Notes: a model not told the origin generated them from the letters alone. A stretch of 64,000 nucleotides of DNA from Lewinellaceae bacterium (GCA_020636045.1 JACJYP010000001.1:542001-606000), one strand, 5' to 3'; positions 33,985 through 43,633 are shown, numbered from the stretch's first letter. Numbers and translations: made by a program.

Positions 33985-36705
33985 TTGATAAAACATGTAT
34001 TGCTGTTGAAAATATTATATGCATGTTGTGCTGTTTTGATCGGGTTTTCTGCGCTTTATGCCCAGAAAATCCCTGAAAAGGGTGTGCCGTGGATCGATAA
34101 TTATACGATCGATCAATATAAAAGCCACGGAAAAATATGGGAAATATCTTCTGCCGGTAACGGGATCGTCTATATGGCTGGCGACGCGGGGTTATTGGAG
34201 TTTGACGGCATCACATGGAATCGCTTTAAGGGAAGCAAGGGTTATACGCGCTCCCTTTTGCTGGCCGGCGATTCGCTGATCTATACCGGTTCGGATCTGG
34301 ATTTCGGGATTTGGAAAAAAAATAAATACCAGCAATTTGAATACACGTCGCTCTATCCGTTCCGCAAGGACCCCAATGAAGAGAACGAAGAATTCTGGCA
34401 CGTGTACCGGGTAAGGGATAATATACTGTTCATATCGTTCAACAATATATATATATACAAAAACAAACAACTCACCAGGATCGCCGCTCCCACCCGCTTT
34501 TCGGGGTGTTTTCAGGACCATGAAAAAATATACCTGGCCGATGAAAAAAACGGCGTATACGTATTCAACGGGCTGTCGTTAAAATTGCTGTTTGCCTATC
34601 CCGGCAACTTGCCGATGCAGATCGCCGGGGTATATGAAAAATCGGGACAGCTGACGATCGTTACCAAAAACCGCGGACTGTTTTTATACGATTCGGGCGA
34701 CTTGAAACCCTTGAGCAGCGGCGTGTCCCGTTATCTGCAAAAGGATCAGGTTTTTTGCTCCACGCTGATCAATAACAGCTATTACGCCTTCGGAACCATC
34801 CTCAACGGGCTGTACATAACCGACCTGGACGGCAACATCGTACAGCACATCAACAAACAAAAGGGGCTGCCGAACAATACGGTGCTGAGCATGCATTGCG
34901 CCGCCGACGGCTGGCTTTGGCTGGGGATGGATTACGGCATTTCCGCCATCCATTTATTCAACGACATCACCTATTTTTTCGATTACAAGGGAGAGTTCGG
35001 CACTGCATACGCAGCGCTGCTCAAAGACGGTGTTTTTTATTTGGGCACCAACCAGGGTTTGTATAAAGCGGAATGGCGGCACCTGAACAATAACGCGGAC
35101 ACGAAACCTTTTACGCTGATCAGCGGCTCGGAAGGGCAGGTTTGGGCCCTGAAGGATATCGACGGAACGATCTACTGCGGTCACGACAAGGGCCTGTTTG
35201 CGGTAAATGGGAATTCGTGCCGGCGCATACACGATGAGCCCGGCGTGTGGACCTTTCTGCCGTACAATGACGATTACCTGCTGACCGGAAATTACAACGG
35301 TGTTTCGGTCTTTAAAAAAGCGGGAAACGGCGTCGTGTTTTTAAAAAAACTCGACCTCATTCTGGGTTCGTGCAACCAATTGATCCGGGAAGGAAACAAC
35401 GTGCTGTGGGTGAATATCCCCAATTTCGGGTTGATCCGTTTTGCGCTTAACAACGATCTTTTTCCCGAAAACCGGCAGATATTCCCCTCGTCACAGTTTG
35501 CCGGAAATGCCCTGAACCTCCTGACAGACGACAAGGGGATCGCACTTCTGACTGATGAGCGCCGCTATCGATTCGATCCGCAAAAGAAGCAATTTGACCT
35601 TCAGGGCGAAAACGCCTTGCCCGGCCGCGTGACGGGGCTTCTCGACGGCATATACCGGCCGGTGCGCATCGATACAAACTACCAGTTCTACCCCATTTAC
35701 AATGGTTTCGCCCTGGGCAATACTTCGATCGCATCGCAACCAAACCACCAGGGCTGCACCTTGCTGATTAGAAAAATGGAGGCCTTCAATAACCAGGCCC
35801 GGCAATTGATCGCTCCGAATGCTTCCGTACCCTACCCGCTCAATAATCTCAGTTTTCAGTTCGTTGTTCCGCATAAAAACGGGGTTTCGTATCAATACCA
35901 GCTGCAAAACTATTCGGAAGAATGGAGCAAATGGACGACCGGCCACGTGCTTGATTTTTTGCATCTGGAAGAAGGCGACTACACCCTGAAACTCAGGGCC
36001 GGAATGGACGGAGCGGTCGTTTGTTCCACTGAGGTGTCCTTCAGCATTTCTCCGCCGTGGTACCGCAGCGGGCTGGCTTATCTGGCGTATGTATTGCTGG
36101 CTTTTTTGGTTTATTTCCTGATACGGGAATGGCAAAACTTCCGGTTAAGGGAGCAAAAAAGAAAGCTGCTGATAAAAGAGCAAAACTCATTGCAGGAGCA
36201 GGCGGAGCGATTCAAACAAGAAGCGCTGATCGACAAGCAGCAGCAACTGGAACATGAAAAAAGCCTGCTGAAACAGCAGGTGAAACAAAAAAATATCGAA
36301 CTGGTAAAACAAGCCAGGGAAAACAGAAACAAAAACCGCATCCTGCACATCCTCAAGGAAAAAATAAACGAAGTGCAGCGCGATCCCGCCGCAGGAAAAA
36401 TGCGGTGGGCTGAAATAAAGCGCTTGCTGGACATGTACCTGGAGACGGACGACAAAACCTTTGAGATACAGATAGATGAACTGCACCAGGAGATGTTCAA
36501 AAAACTGCGAGCGCAATTTCCCGATCTGTCGCTCTACGATCTGCGCCTGTGTGCCTACCTGAAAATCGGACTGAATTCCAAAGAGATATCGGAAATGCTG
36601 AAAGTATTGCCTTCCAGCATCAATGTGAGCCGTTCGCGCCTGCGCAAGAAGCTCAACCTGCAGCACGACGAAGACCTGTACGGATTCCTGAATCAAATAT
36701 CCTGA
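33985..36705 (+). CDS. Membrane-spanning Y_Y_Y/HTH one-component regulator
   Basis: A 906-residue protein. A signal-like N-terminus ends SALYAQ (about residue 26). Residues about 40-610 have beta-propeller-type repeats (WEISSAGNGIVYMAGDAGLL and similar), followed by a Y_Y_Y domain (about 620-690: VSYQYQLQNYSEEWSKW, GDYTLKLRAG), one membrane helix (about 695-713), a long coiled coil (about 715-800) and a C-terminal LuxR-type HTH (KIGLNSKEISEMLKVLPSSI). There is no histidine kinase or receiver domain. It resembles hybrid polysaccharide-locus sensors with the kinase replaced by direct linkage to DNA-binding. No ATG is available near the signal peptide; TTG at 33985 (or TTG at 34000) is assumed. 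It follows the glucan genes and probably senses oligosaccharides in the periplasm. Confidence 0.85.
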   Translation: MIKHVLLLKILYACCAVLIGFSALYAQKIPEKGVPWIDNYTIDQYKSHGKIWEISSAGNGIVYMAGDAGLLEFDGITWNRFKGSKGYTRSLLLAGDSLIYTGSDLDFGIWKKNKYQQFEYTSLYPFRKDPNEENEEFWHVYRVRDNILFISFNNIYIYKNKQLTRIAAPTRFSGCFQDHEKIYLADEKNGVYVFNGLSLKLLFAYPGNLPMQIAGVYEKSGQLTIVTKNRGLFLYDSGDLKPLSSGVSRYLQKDQVFCSTLINNSYYAFGTILNGLYITDLDGNIVQHINKQKGLPNNTVLSMHCAADGWLWLGMDYGISAIHLFNDITYFFDYKGEFGTAYAALLKDGVFYLGTNQGLYKAEWRHLNNNADTKPFTLISGSEGQVWALKDIDGTIYCGHDKGLFAVNGNSCRRIHDEPGVWTFLPYNDDYLLTGNYNGVSVFKKAGNGVVFLKKLDLILGSCNQLIREGNNVLWVNIPNFGLIRFALNNDLFPENRQIFPSSQFAGNALNLLTDDKGIALLTDERRYRFDPQKKQFDLQGENALPGRVTGLLDGIYRPVRIDTNYQFYPIYNGFALGNTSIASQPNHQGCTLLIRKMEAFNNQARQLIAPNASVPYPLNNLSFQFVVPHKNGVSYQYQLQNYSEEWSKWTTGHVLDFLHLEEGDYTLKLRAGMDGAVVCSTEVSFSISPPWYRSGLAYLAYVLLAFLVYFLIREWQNFRLREQKRKLLIKEQNSLQEQAERFKQEALIDKQQQLEHEKSLLKQQVKQKNIELVKQARENRNKNRILHILKEKINEVQRDPAAGKMRWAEIKRLLDMYLETDDKTFEIQIDELHQEMFKKLRAQFPDLSLYDLRLCAYLKIGLNSKEISEMLKVLPSSINVSRSRLRKKLNLQHDEDLYGFLNQIS

Positions 36706-36715
36706 AGGATTTTTT
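36699..36715 (+). terminator. Weak terminator-like hairpin after the regulator gene
   Basis: A 4-bp stem (36699-36702 with 36707-36710) with a TGAA loop is followed by a T run. It overlaps the end of the regulator gene. The stem is short, so the call is tentative. Confidence 0.3.
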
Positions 36716-36750
36716 GATTATTTGCCAGGGCTAATAACAACCCTGCCGAG

Positions 36751-39700
36751 CTACCGAACGATCGTCACTGTGCCGGTGTACAACTCCGTCTCCCCGTCCT
36801 GAAAAGTCAGTTCCACCACGTATACATAAACCCCGGGCTGCATGTCGCGGTTGCGCCAGCGACCGTCCCAGCCCGCCGACGGATCGTTGGGCAAAAAATC
36901 CTTCGCTTCGAACAAATGCTCTCCCCAACGGTCGTAGATGGCCATGTAATTCACCCGTTTTACTTCCTTTCCGGCATACACGGTGAATATGCCGTTGTCC
37001 TGTCCTGCGCCCGGTTTTATGACGTTCGGCAGGTACACCCGCTTGCTTTTTTTCACGTTCACGATGACTGATGCCGTAGCCGTGCAGCCCCCTGCATCTT
37101 CTATCAGCAGCGTATAGGTAGTGCTTGTATTCGGAGTCGCCCAGGTGCTCAATGAATCGGGTGTGGAAAGCCCGTCCTGCGGCGACCAGATCATGAGCAC
37201 GGGCGGGTTGCCGGTGGCGATACCGCTCAATAGGACGCTGTCACCCGGATAAACGGTCTGTTCTGGCCCCAGGTCCAGGCTTGGCATCAGCGGTAGAAAA
37301 ATGGTATCGGCGCCGTCAAATACACAACCGTTCGCATCTGTAAGGGTAAATGTAAATACCCCTGCCGGCAGACCGCCGATCGATTGCGGCAGGCCGGCAA
37401 GCGGTACCGTCGGCTGATTATCCACCTGGATCGTGTAAACGCCTGCACCACCGGCCAAAGCATTGATGATCAACACGCCCGCACTACCCGGATGGCAATC
37501 TATATCCCCGGTCGCCCAGCCGGCATACAAGGGCGCCGGTTCCGAAATTTCCAGGTCTGCTGCATCGGCGCAACCTTCCGAATCGGTGGCGGTGACCGAA
37601 TAGGCGCCCGGCGGCAATCCGGAAATAGACGGTGTGTTTTCATTGGTGTTCCAAAGCAGGTTGACCGGAGAAAACCCTCCCGAATAGGTTGCTGAAGCCG
37701 ATCCGTCGGCTGCGCCGAAACAACTGACCCCAAATCCCGAATAATCTCCCGCCGTCGCGGCGACCTCCAACGGCGCCAGTTCAACCATTCCTGTGCCTTG
37801 CGTTTCGATCGGACAAAAATTGCCGTACACTTGAACGTTCTGGAGGAAATAGGTAGTCGTTTGGGCAGGCAACACCCACAGCACGGCCCCGTCGCCGAGT
37901 CCGGTATATGACTGCAACACCCCGGTAGACGCAAAAAGATCAAAATCGACAGCCAGTGCGTGTTGCAAACTCAATGATAACATCGCGCTGTCACCCGGGC
38001 AAATGCGGCTCGCGCCGCTCAATTCCAGTACAGGTATCGGCTGAACATCGATATTCACCTGCCCCCCCGCTGTTCCGGAGCAATATTTATCCTGCACGGA
38101 TAGCAGCGTGAAAATTTCCGGTTGTTGCACGTTCGGCAGGGAAATATCATAGGTAAACTGACCGGTGTTTACGGGGTTCTGCAGCAATCCGTTCCGGGTA
38201 TATGAAAACTGGAACGGCGGCGCACCGGTCAACGTGACCGGAAAATCGAACGCGCTCCCGCTGCAAAGCAGGGTGTCGCCCGAAATGGACGCCGTGGGCA
38301 GCCCGTGCACGTGTACAGGCAAAGGGAGCGATGTCGACAAACAGGGATCATCGTAATTCAGATCGCCTCCGGGAAGGGGGTTGCCCGCTATCGCGACAAT
38401 AAAGTACGTTGAGTCGGGCTGTAGCAACGGAGAGTAGGCGAATTGAGGCGAAGTTGAGTGGAAAAGCACGCTTTGTGGCAGGCCTGCCGGGTCCGTGCAC
38501 AAAACGTATTCGGCAGCGTCGAAAAGGTCCAGTACCTGACCGGCAGCGGCAGAAAACCCGATCGCCTCTCCCACACAAATGTCGATGGGCGTCAGGCCGA
38601 TGTGCCCAGCATCGGTGATACACGGGCAATCGGGGACGATCTCCAGCGTATCCTGCCCGCATTGCCAGCCGTCCGACACATAAAAAGTGTACACATCCGG
38701 CAAATTGGCCGCTGCGCTCGTGAACAACCCGCCGGCCGGATCGAAGTTGCCGGCCAGTAGCGAACTGACCACGGCGGTGGACAGGTCGCCCTGCTGCACC
38801 GCAAAACTCACCATATAGTGGAGGTTATCCGGATCACAGGTGTATGCCGGGTTTACGATTTCAGGAACCGGGTGTACAATCACAGCGGCTTGCCCGGACA
38901 CGGTTCCCGGGCAGTAGGCATCCGTCACAAAAACCGGCGTGACAACGCCGGAGCCCGCAGGAACAAGACTCAGCAAAAACGCATCGGTGAATGCGAGGAT
39001 CGAGTCCTGTACGCCGCTTTCCAAAAAACCGAAGTGGTACGGCGCCTGTCCGGTGAAAAGCACATCCAGCATCACCGGCTGCCCGGGGCATACATCGTAA
39101 TTGCCCGTAAGCGCGGCCGTTGGAGCGGCATTCCAGACCACGGGCGTACCCGGGCCGACGGCCAGGCAGGTATCCGTAAAATCCACTCCTCCGCCGGGCA
39201 GCATGTTGCCGGCAACGGGCGAGATCAGATATGTGACGCCGAATTGCATTTGCGCGGGGTCGAACCCGAAGTCCGGCGCATTTGAAGTGGCCAGTATATT
39301 CCCGGGTCCCGGCGCCGGACCGGAATGCAGCACGAAAACCAGGGCATCGGTGTTGTCGAGCAATTGGGCGGCGTTGTGTACGGCATGCGCCGTATCGCCC
39401 GGACATAATTTTATCGTATCGGGATCCATCGCGCCGGCATTGGTATAGCAGGGGCAGGATTCGAGGCCGGAAACGATAGAAACGCCGCAATTATTTACAT
39501 CCGAAAGCGTAAACGAATACGGCTGGCCGGACTGTATCGGGTCGCCGGTAAACTGCGTGCCGTTCAGGCTGCCGCCCGTTCCGGAAATGGAATACGGCGC
39601 TGCGCCGCCTGTAATGCTGAATTGAACGGTATAACTGCTTGTCGGTAGATCGCATGCGTAATTCAGGTTTGCAATTTGCGGGATGTCGTTCACGCTGATC

Positions 39701-41436
39701 AGGGCCGAATCTCCGGCCGGACTGCCGCAATATTGATCGCTCACCTGGATCAGGTTGAGCACAGAAGATGCTGCGGGCGTAAGGCTTATATCGTATGAAC
39801 CGGAGTTGATCCCCTGCACGCCGGGTTGTGCGACTCCGTTTATGGCATACGTAAAAGCAAAAGGCTGCGTACCGGTAAATGTCACCGGAATGATTGCCGT
39901 CAGACCGGTGCAGATCGTCGTGTCGGGGCCAAGCGTTGCTGCGGGCAGATTGTGAAAGATCACTGGCGTGCCGGGCGACGCACTGAGGCAATTGTCAGCC
40001 AGATCGATGCTGTCCGTTCCGACAACATCGCCGGCAACCGAAGAAATGTAATACACTGCGCCGGGCTGCATACCCGGAAGAAATACGAAGTCTGGAACGG
40101 AAGCCCAGGCCAGAATTTGTCCCAACGAATCGCCGGGAGCAGTATGCAGCACGAAAAGCAGGGCATCGTCGCCATCAAGCGCCTCTCCGCCCAAAAAGAC
40201 GGCCGTAGCCGTATCGCCGATACAGGCGTGGAGGGTGTCGGCTGTGGCCATAACCCCGGCATCGGACACGCAAAAACAGATGCTCGGGCCGGCTACTTCG
40301 ATCGTATCGCAACCGTTGCTATCGAAAAAAGCAAACTGGTACCCCAGCGACTGATGGATCGGGTCGCTGGTGAAATGCGTGCCCGTCAGGTTACCGGCGC
40401 CGGCTGTGAATGTGATGGGCGGCGTTGCGTTTTCAATATCGAATTCCACTACGTAGGTTTCATCTTCCGGAATGCACAGGATCATCAGGTTTGTGTCCTG
40501 CGGATGCCCCAGTATTGTGATCGTCGCATCTCCCGTGGCCGTGCCGATGCAGCCGGGGCTTTGCACGCTGACGAGGCTGTACACGGATGTGGAGTCGGTG
40601 TACACCGGAAGTAAATACGGGTTGTTTGACGTTTGGATGGGCGGCTGCAAAATGCTGTCAATGGCATATATCAGTTCGAATGGGCCGGCTCCGACAAGTT
40701 GCACAGGGAGCGTCGTGTCGGCCAGCCTGCAAAATGTTAGATCGCCGGCAAGCGTCGCCTCCGGGGGATCGATCAGTGTGACGTTTGCCTGATTGTTCGA
40801 CACCGTTCCGGAACAGTTGTTATTGAAAATATTAACCAGTTGATAGGTCGTATTGACCGAGGGACTGACGTTGAGAATATAGGGATTGGTAGTGGTCGTG
40901 ATTGCCGGTTGCAGGATGCCATTGGCCCGGTAAGTAAAAGTGTAGGGCCCGTTGCCCGTAAAGGAAACGGTAAGATCGGCGCCGATGCTGTCGCCGCAGG
41001 TGGTGCCGCCGCCGCTCAGCGTCGCCGTCAAAGGCGGATCGACGAACACGGTGACATAACTCAGCGGTACGATGAAACAGCCCGGCGAGGTGACGCTTAC
41101 CAGGTTGACCGTAGTGGTGGAGTTGATGACAAGGGTGAAATCATAGGGGCTGGAAAGGGCGGTCACCGGCGGTTGCAGCACGGTATTGATCGAATAGGTG
41201 ATCGTGTAAGGGCCATTGCAACCCGAAACATACACCTGAAAACTGACCGGACCGCCCGTACACAGAAGCGGAGGGGCGTTGGATACGATCACTGCGCCCG
41301 GCGGCAAGGGTGTTGTGTGCGTCGCCGTTGAGTCCGTTTCAGGACCCGATCTGCTGCGGTCCGGTGCGGCATTTAAAGACATAACAATGGACAGGCAAAA
41401 TATTGCCGGGGCTGCGATAAACCGGAATCTGGGCAT
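36751..41436 (-). CDS. Giant repeat-containing surface protein with type B T9SS C-terminus
   Basis: A 1561-residue secreted protein with a signal peptide (MPRFRFIAAPAIFCLSIVMS) and many Ig/SprB-like repeats. Two kinds alternate: short Cys-containing units such as CPGQPVMLDVLFTGQAPYHF, and a composite of nearly 300 residues that opens C-x-(S/T)-(D/N)-A-G and recurs three times. The last 90 residues are the gliding-motility-associated type B sorting domain (YLPNVIKPG, NYMAIYDRWGEHLFEAKDF, GWDGRW, QPGVYVYVVEL, TGTVTIVR). It is therefore exported by T9SS as a long surface adhesin or filament protein. The frame reaches a TTG at 41457, but the ATG at 41436 starts a proper signal peptide. It converges on the glucan-locus regulator. 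Confidence 0.88.
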   Translation of the reverse strand: MPRFRFIAAPAIFCLSIVMSLNAAPDRSRSGPETDSTATHTTPLPPGAVIVSNAPPLLCTGGPVSFQVYVSGCNGPYTITYSINTVLQPPVTALSSPYDFTLVINSTTTVNLVSVTSPGCFIVPLSYVTVFVDPPLTATLSGGGTTCGDSIGADLTVSFTGNGPYTFTYRANGILQPAITTTTNPYILNVSPSVNTTYQLVNIFNNNCSGTVSNNQANVTLIDPPEATLAGDLTFCRLADTTLPVQLVGAGPFELIYAIDSILQPPIQTSNNPYLLPVYTDSTSVYSLVSVQSPGCIGTATGDATITILGHPQDTNLMILCIPEDETYVVEFDIENATPPITFTAGAGNLTGTHFTSDPIHQSLGYQFAFFDSNGCDTIEVAGPSICFCVSDAGVMATADTLHACIGDTATAVFLGGEALDGDDALLFVLHTAPGDSLGQILAWASVPDFVFLPGMQPGAVYYISSVAGDVVGTDSIDLADNCLSASPGTPVIFHNLPAATLGPDTTICTGLTAIIPVTFTGTQPFAFTYAINGVAQPGVQGINSGSYDISLTPAASSVLNLIQVSDQYCGSPAGDSALISVNDIPQIANLNYACDLPTSSYTVQFSITGGAAPYSISGTGGSLNGTQFTGDPIQSGQPYSFTLSDVNNCGVSIVSGLESCPCYTNAGAMDPDTIKLCPGDTAHAVHNAAQLLDNTDALVFVLHSGPAPGPGNILATSNAPDFGFDPAQMQFGVTYLISPVAGNMLPGGGVDFTDTCLAVGPGTPVVWNAAPTAALTGNYDVCPGQPVMLDVLFTGQAPYHFGFLESGVQDSILAFTDAFLLSLVPAGSGVVTPVFVTDAYCPGTVSGQAAVIVHPVPEIVNPAYTCDPDNLHYMVSFAVQQGDLSTAVVSSLLAGNFDPAGGLFTSAAANLPDVYTFYVSDGWQCGQDTLEIVPDCPCITDAGHIGLTPIDICVGEAIGFSAAAGQVLDLFDAAEYVLCTDPAGLPQSVLFHSTSPQFAYSPLLQPDSTYFIVAIAGNPLPGGDLNYDDPCLSTSLPLPVHVHGLPTASISGDTLLCSGSAFDFPVTLTGAPPFQFSYTRNGLLQNPVNTGQFTYDISLPNVQQPEIFTLLSVQDKYCSGTAGGQVNIDVQPIPVLELSGASRICPGDSAMLSLSLQHALAVDFDLFASTGVLQSYTGLGDGAVLWVLPAQTTTYFLQNVQVYGNFCPIETQGTGMVELAPLEVAATAGDYSGFGVSCFGAADGSASATYSGGFSPVNLLWNTNENTPSISGLPPGAYSVTATDSEGCADAADLEISEPAPLYAGWATGDIDCHPGSAGVLIINALAGGAGVYTIQVDNQPTVPLAGLPQSIGGLPAGVFTFTLTDANGCVFDGADTIFLPLMPSLDLGPEQTVYPGDSVLLSGIATGNPPVLMIWSPQDGLSTPDSLSTWATPNTSTTYTLLIEDAGGCTATASVIVNVKKSKRVYLPNVIKPGAGQDNGIFTVYAGKEVKRVNYMAIYDRWGEHLFEAKDFLPNDPSAGWDGRWRNRDMQPGVYVYVVELTFQDGETELYTGTVTIVR

Positions 41437-41562
41437 GGCGCCGGGAGTTGTGATCAAATGCGGATGAAAAATACGGGAATTGCCTCAAAAAACCCGGTAA
41501 AGGATCGCAAACGGGGCTGTTTTGGGTAAGAATGTTGATTTCAGGTGCATGAATGGCTTGCA

Positions 41563-42096
41563 TCAATCCTCCCCCGCTGTCCGCGTTTTGTATTCCTGTC
41601 CGGTAAAGCTGTACTGTAAAATACTGCCCGTAGCAAGGCGCTGTACCATGCCGTTGTGCTCCAGCACTTTCCAGGAGGCCCGGTTTTCGGCGTGGCAGGT
41701 GGCCTGTACCTCGAGCAGGTTCAGGATATCGAAGCCGAATGGTAAAATCGCAGCGACGGCTTCTGTTGCGATGCCGGTATTCCAGAACGGCTCGCCGACC
41801 CAGTACCCCAGTTGTGCGCGGCGGCGGTCGTCGCTCAGGTGCAGGCTGATCTCGCCAATGAGTTCGTCGCGTTCTTTTAGCACGATAGCAAAAACATAGC
41901 GCGATCTGTTTTTGAAACCCTGCACGACGTAGCCGATCCTGAACACGGCATCCGGCTCCCCGTAAGGATGCGGTATGTTTAAAATGTAGTCGGCGATCTT
42001 TTTGTTATTGGCGTACCTGATCAGCAATGGTACATCATCGATCGAGATCTTTCTCAACCGCAGTCTGGCTGTATGTAGTTCGGGAAATGTGTCCAT
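41563..42096 (-). CDS. RimJ/RimL-type GNAT acetyltransferase
   Basis: A 177-residue GNAT enzyme. It opens MDTFPELHTARLRLRKISIDD, quoted here because this opening is the family hallmark, and carries ELIGEISLHL, GYWVGEPFWNTGIATEAVAAI (the acetyl-CoA loop) and AENRASWKVLEHNGM. Such enzymes acetylate the N-terminus of ribosomal proteins or small amines; the acceptor is not predictable. The frame is open to 42189, overlapping the end of the esterase gene, but the ATG at 42096 fits the family start. It is downstream of the esterase on the same strand. Confidence 0.9.
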   Translation of the reverse strand: MDTFPELHTARLRLRKISIDDVPLLIRYANNKKIADYILNIPHPYGEPDAVFRIGYVVQGFKNRSRYVFAIVLKERDELIGEISLHLSDDRRRAQLGYWVGEPFWNTGIATEAVAAILPFGFDILNLLEVQATCHAENRASWKVLEHNGMVQRLATGSILQYSFTGQEYKTRTAGED

Positions 42097-42173
42097 GGAA
42101 AAGGGCAAACAAAACGATTTCCTTTGTTGTTCCCGGCATCGTTCCGGACATAGAGATGCTTTTGCTACTTGTA

Positions 42174-43037
42174 TTAATCCCCCAGCCATCCGTTATCGTG
42201 CAGCCAGTCCGTCAGTCTTGCCGGCCATGTCTTTATCGAAGCCAGTTTCGAGCGATTGCCCATGTTGAAGGCGTGGTTGCCCTGGGCGTACAGGTGCAGT
42301 TCTATCGGGACGCCGGCAGCGCGGTAAAGTCCTGCCAGTTTCAGCAGGGGTTCGGAACAGCATTCGTCGTCATTGGCGGCGAGCATGAACGCCGGTGGCG
42401 GCGCTGAAGACAAAGAGTCGGGCACCGCCAGCGGCCCCGGGTAGATCAATACCTGAAAATCGGGTCTGGCGCTCGTCCGCTCCACGGCATCCTCTGCTGT
42501 CGGATCGGCGGCGGCAGAGGATGAAAAAGAGGTCCAGGCCGCCAGTTCGCCGCCTGCGGAAAAACCCATAATGCCGATACGTGTGGAGTCGATCCCGAAC
42601 TCGGCAGTCCGGCTGCGCACAACCCGCATGGCGCGCAAGCCGTCCTGCCGGGCATGCGCTTCGGTATATGGCGTGTTTTCCTCCCGGAACAGCCGGTACT
42701 TCAGGACGAAAGCGGCCACGCCGATGCTGTTGAGGTAGATTGCGGCATCCCGGCCTTCGGAATTGAACACCAGGGCACGGTGGCCGCCGCCGGGGCATAT
42801 TACTACGGCTGTACCGTTGGTCTTGTCGGCCGGAGGCTGAAAAACGCTTAACGAAGGATGATGGATGTTTTTCACCCACCAGTCCCTGGCCTGTTCGGGC
42901 TCATCTTTGCGGTCTTCAAATCCCGGCGCGCCGTTTTCCCAAAGCGGGATGACGAGGCGGTCGCTCTGCGCGAACAATTCGCAGTTGCCAAACAGCAGCA
43001 ATACCTGGATGAGCCGGAAGCAGATTGTGCGTATCAT
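42174..43037 (-). CDS. Secreted alpha/beta-hydrolase esterase (BD-FAE type)
   Basis: A 287-residue protein with a signal peptide (IQVLLLFGNCELFAQ). The alpha/beta-hydrolase core shows the oxyanion segment CPGGGHRAL, the nucleophile elbow GFSAGGELA, the acid loop ANDDECC and the catalytic His in GNHAFNMG. It resembles acetyl-xylan or feruloyl-type esterases that remove acyl groups from polysaccharides or small esters in the periplasm. It ends 77 bp before the GNAT gene and starts 15 bp after the small DUF1330-like gene, so the three could be one transcript. The substrate is unproven. Confidence 0.87.
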   Translation of the reverse strand: MIRTICFRLIQVLLLFGNCELFAQSDRLVIPLWENGAPGFEDRKDEPEQARDWWVKNIHHPSLSVFQPPADKTNGTAVVICPGGGHRALVFNSEGRDAAIYLNSIGVAAFVLKYRLFREENTPYTEAHARQDGLRAMRVVRSRTAEFGIDSTRIGIMGFSAGGELAAWTSFSSSAAADPTAEDAVERTSARPDFQVLIYPGPLAVPDSLSSAPPPAFMLAANDDECCSEPLLKLAGLYRAAGVPIELHLYAQGNHAFNMGNRSKLASIKTWPARLTDWLHDNGWLGD

Positions 43038-43052
43038 GTTATAAGGTTCGTT

Positions 43053-43355
43053 TTACATTTTCTCGCCTTTCACCAGCAACATCGCCTTTACGGACGCCTC
43101 TTTCAGGTGAATAAACCGGAGCCTGCTGTCGTCATTCATAAAATCACGCAGGTCCTGTTCGGTTTCAAACGAAATTACATGGATCTCGTAGGGCGCCTCG
43201 GATTCGCAGGAAATGAAGGTGTCTTTCTCCGGCCGGATGCGGTAGAGCATCCGGCCCCCGTATTTTTCCATCAGGGGGATTGCGAAATCTTCAAACGCCT
43301 GAAATATTTCCTCTTTCCCCTCTTTTACGAAGACCAATTGCGTGATATAGATCAT
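43053..43355 (-). CDS. Small DUF1330/ABM-like protein
   Basis: A 100-residue soluble protein with the pattern of dimeric alpha-beta-barrel proteins: MIYITQLVFVKEGKEEIFQAF, a central MLYRIRPEKDTFI and a C-terminal SVKAMLLVKG strand. Members of this fold include monooxygenases and DUF1330 proteins; no active-site residue can be named. It starts beside the 21-bp tandem repeat array and lies 15 bp upstream of the esterase gene on the same strand. Confidence 0.72.
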   Translation of the reverse strand: MIYITQLVFVKEGKEEIFQAFEDFAIPLMEKYGGRMLYRIRPEKDTFISCESEAPYEIHVISFETEQDLRDFMNDDSRLRFIHLKEASVKAMLLVKGEKM

Positions 43356-43386
43356 CCGGACCTTGTTTTCCTTGATATGATGATGC

Positions 43387-43633
43387 GTCGAGGTTCCTTG
43401 TCAGGCTATCGAGGTTCCTTGTCAGTCCGTCAAGGTTCTTTGTCAAGCCATCAGGGTTCCTTGTCAAGCCGTCGAGGTTCCTTGTCAAGCCGTCGAGGTT
43501 CCTTGTCAGGCCGTCAGGGTTCCTTGTCAAGCCGTCAGGGTTCCTTGTCAGGTCGTCGAGGTTCTTTGTCAAGCCGTCAGGGTTCCTTGTCAGGCTGTCG
43601 AGGTTCCTTGTCAAGCCGTCCAGGCTTGTTCAG
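43387..43633. repeat. 21-bp tandem repeat (minisatellite), 11 full copies
   Basis: Eleven copies of a 21-bp unit (consensus GTCGAGGTTCCTTGTCAAGCC on the plus strand, quoted by its first bases GTCGAGGTTCC) run from 43387 to 43617, with a partial twelfth to 43633. Variation is at a few fixed positions (A/G and T/C). The period is a multiple of three, so both strands stay open: the minus strand reads the heptad N-(L/P)-D-G-L-T-(R/K), the plus strand a Ser-Leu/Arg-Gly heptad. The array directly abuts the stop codon of the 43630-44073 lipoprotein and is in its reading frame. Confidence 0.95.

Noticed and set aside
22257..36705. SusC/SusD pair in the glucan locus
   Set aside because: No TonB-dependent receptor plug, no carboxypeptidase-like N-terminal domain and no SusD-type helical lipoprotein is encoded between 21.9 and 41.5 kb.
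43387..43617. CRISPR array
   Set aside because: The units are directly contiguous 21-bp repeats with no spacers and no cas genes are present.
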